A stretch of 5,242 nt of DNA from Spirochaetales bacterium. Its GTDB lineage: Bacteria; Spirochaetota; Spirochaetia; JAGLYY01. The position numbers were made by a program, and so were the translations under genes. The notes under the pieces were generated by a model. It saw only the letters and a list, made by a program, of their open reading frames with translations. It did no database searches and was not told where the DNA came from. Numbering within the stretch: the first letter of the stretch is position 1; every line of letters starts with the position of its first letter. The stretch spans positions 1 to 5,242 of the forward strand of contig JAGLYY010000085.1 in NCBI GenBank assembly GCA_023131935.1, in the 5' to 3' direction. Positions 5,090-5,242 of the stretch are shown piece by piece.

Positions 5090-5242
5090 TTTATCACTTC
5101 CCAGTGTCCGCCTTTGTCGGGGCCGATGCGCTTTATTTTGCCTTCTTTTTTGAGTCTTGATATTTGCCATTCTACTCCTTTTGGTGAAATTCCTACAATT
5201 TCCGCCAGTTTATTTATCGTAATATATGGTGTTGCTTTTAAA
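5086..5242 (-). CDS. C-terminal winged helix of an AlbA_2/divergent-AAA-type protein (partial)
   Basis: The last 51 codons of a gene entering from the right edge. The protein end reads as a winged helix: YITINKLAEIVGISPKGVEW as the helix-turn-helix, QISRLKKEGKIKRIGPDKGG as the second helix and wing, then HWEVIK and TGA. This ending is typical of ATP-binding proteins with an N-terminal AlbA_2 (divergent AAA, putative DNA-binding) domain, which are frequent neighbours of hsdM and hsdS; some Fic-family proteins end similarly. The main domain is outside the window, so the role is an inference. Its stop overlaps the next ATG by ATGA. Confidence 0.7.
   Translation of the reverse strand, partial: LKATPYITINKLAEIVGISPKGVEWQISRLKKEGKIKRIGPDKGGHWEVIK

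Noticed and set aside
1..5242. tRNA, rRNA, riboswitch, rho-independent terminator or internal promoter
   Set aside because: I found no convincing structure or motif; genes overlap so tightly that there is no intergenic space for them.

Overview
All recognisable genes lie on the minus strand and are packed end to end, mostly with ATGA or TGATG overlaps or gaps of a few bases. This looks like one operon read from right (5242) to left (1). It is part of a type I restriction-modification (hsd) locus turned into a defence island. Only the specificity gene hsdS is complete here; hsdM would be expected beyond the right edge and hsdR beyond the left edge. The DNA is AT-rich, with visibly more GC-rich patches in rhuM and in the conserved centre of hsdS. 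Shine-Dalgarno-like GAGGG and AAGGGG stretches precede several starts. The organism cannot be named from this window; similar loci occur in several Gram-negative phyla.

Layout in the direction of transcription: (1) the winged-helix C-terminus of a protein of the AlbA_2/divergent-AAA type (5242-5086); (2) a 28-aa scrap resembling the start of an hsdS gene (5089-5003); (3) an ORF6N-domain gene, frameshifted near its N-terminus and cut short at its C-terminus (5006-4691); (4) an intact 384-aa hsdS (4694-3540); (5) a reverse transcriptase (RT) of the Abi/UG (DRT) kind with a YRDD active site, whose start lies in another frame across an A7 run (3553-1947); (6) a 37-aa chimeric mini-ORF joining an hsdR-like start to a copy of the hsdS tail (1944-1831); (7) a Shedu (SduA, DUF4263) nuclease gene split by one in-frame TAA (1834-785); (8) a RhuM-family gene running off the left edge, which begins with another hsdR-like start followed by a scrambled stretch and a compensating frameshift (788-1).

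The most interesting signal is at the joints. A 60-bp piece of the hsdS 3' end is repeated immediately before the Shedu gene (55/60 identical). Two hsdR-like 18-codon starts sit at the ends of the RT and Shedu units. This is what would remain if accessory modules, each once sitting between hsdS and hsdR, had been stacked by recombination at short shared sequence. The hsdS tail carries a GAGGG just before the next start in both copies, so it may serve as a portable translation-start module.

Every accessory gene in the window has at least one reading-frame defect or truncation, while hsdS is open throughout. That is either real decay (or off-switching) of the accessory defence genes, or, for the indels, assembly error. 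In the RT gene a programmed -1 frameshift is also possible.
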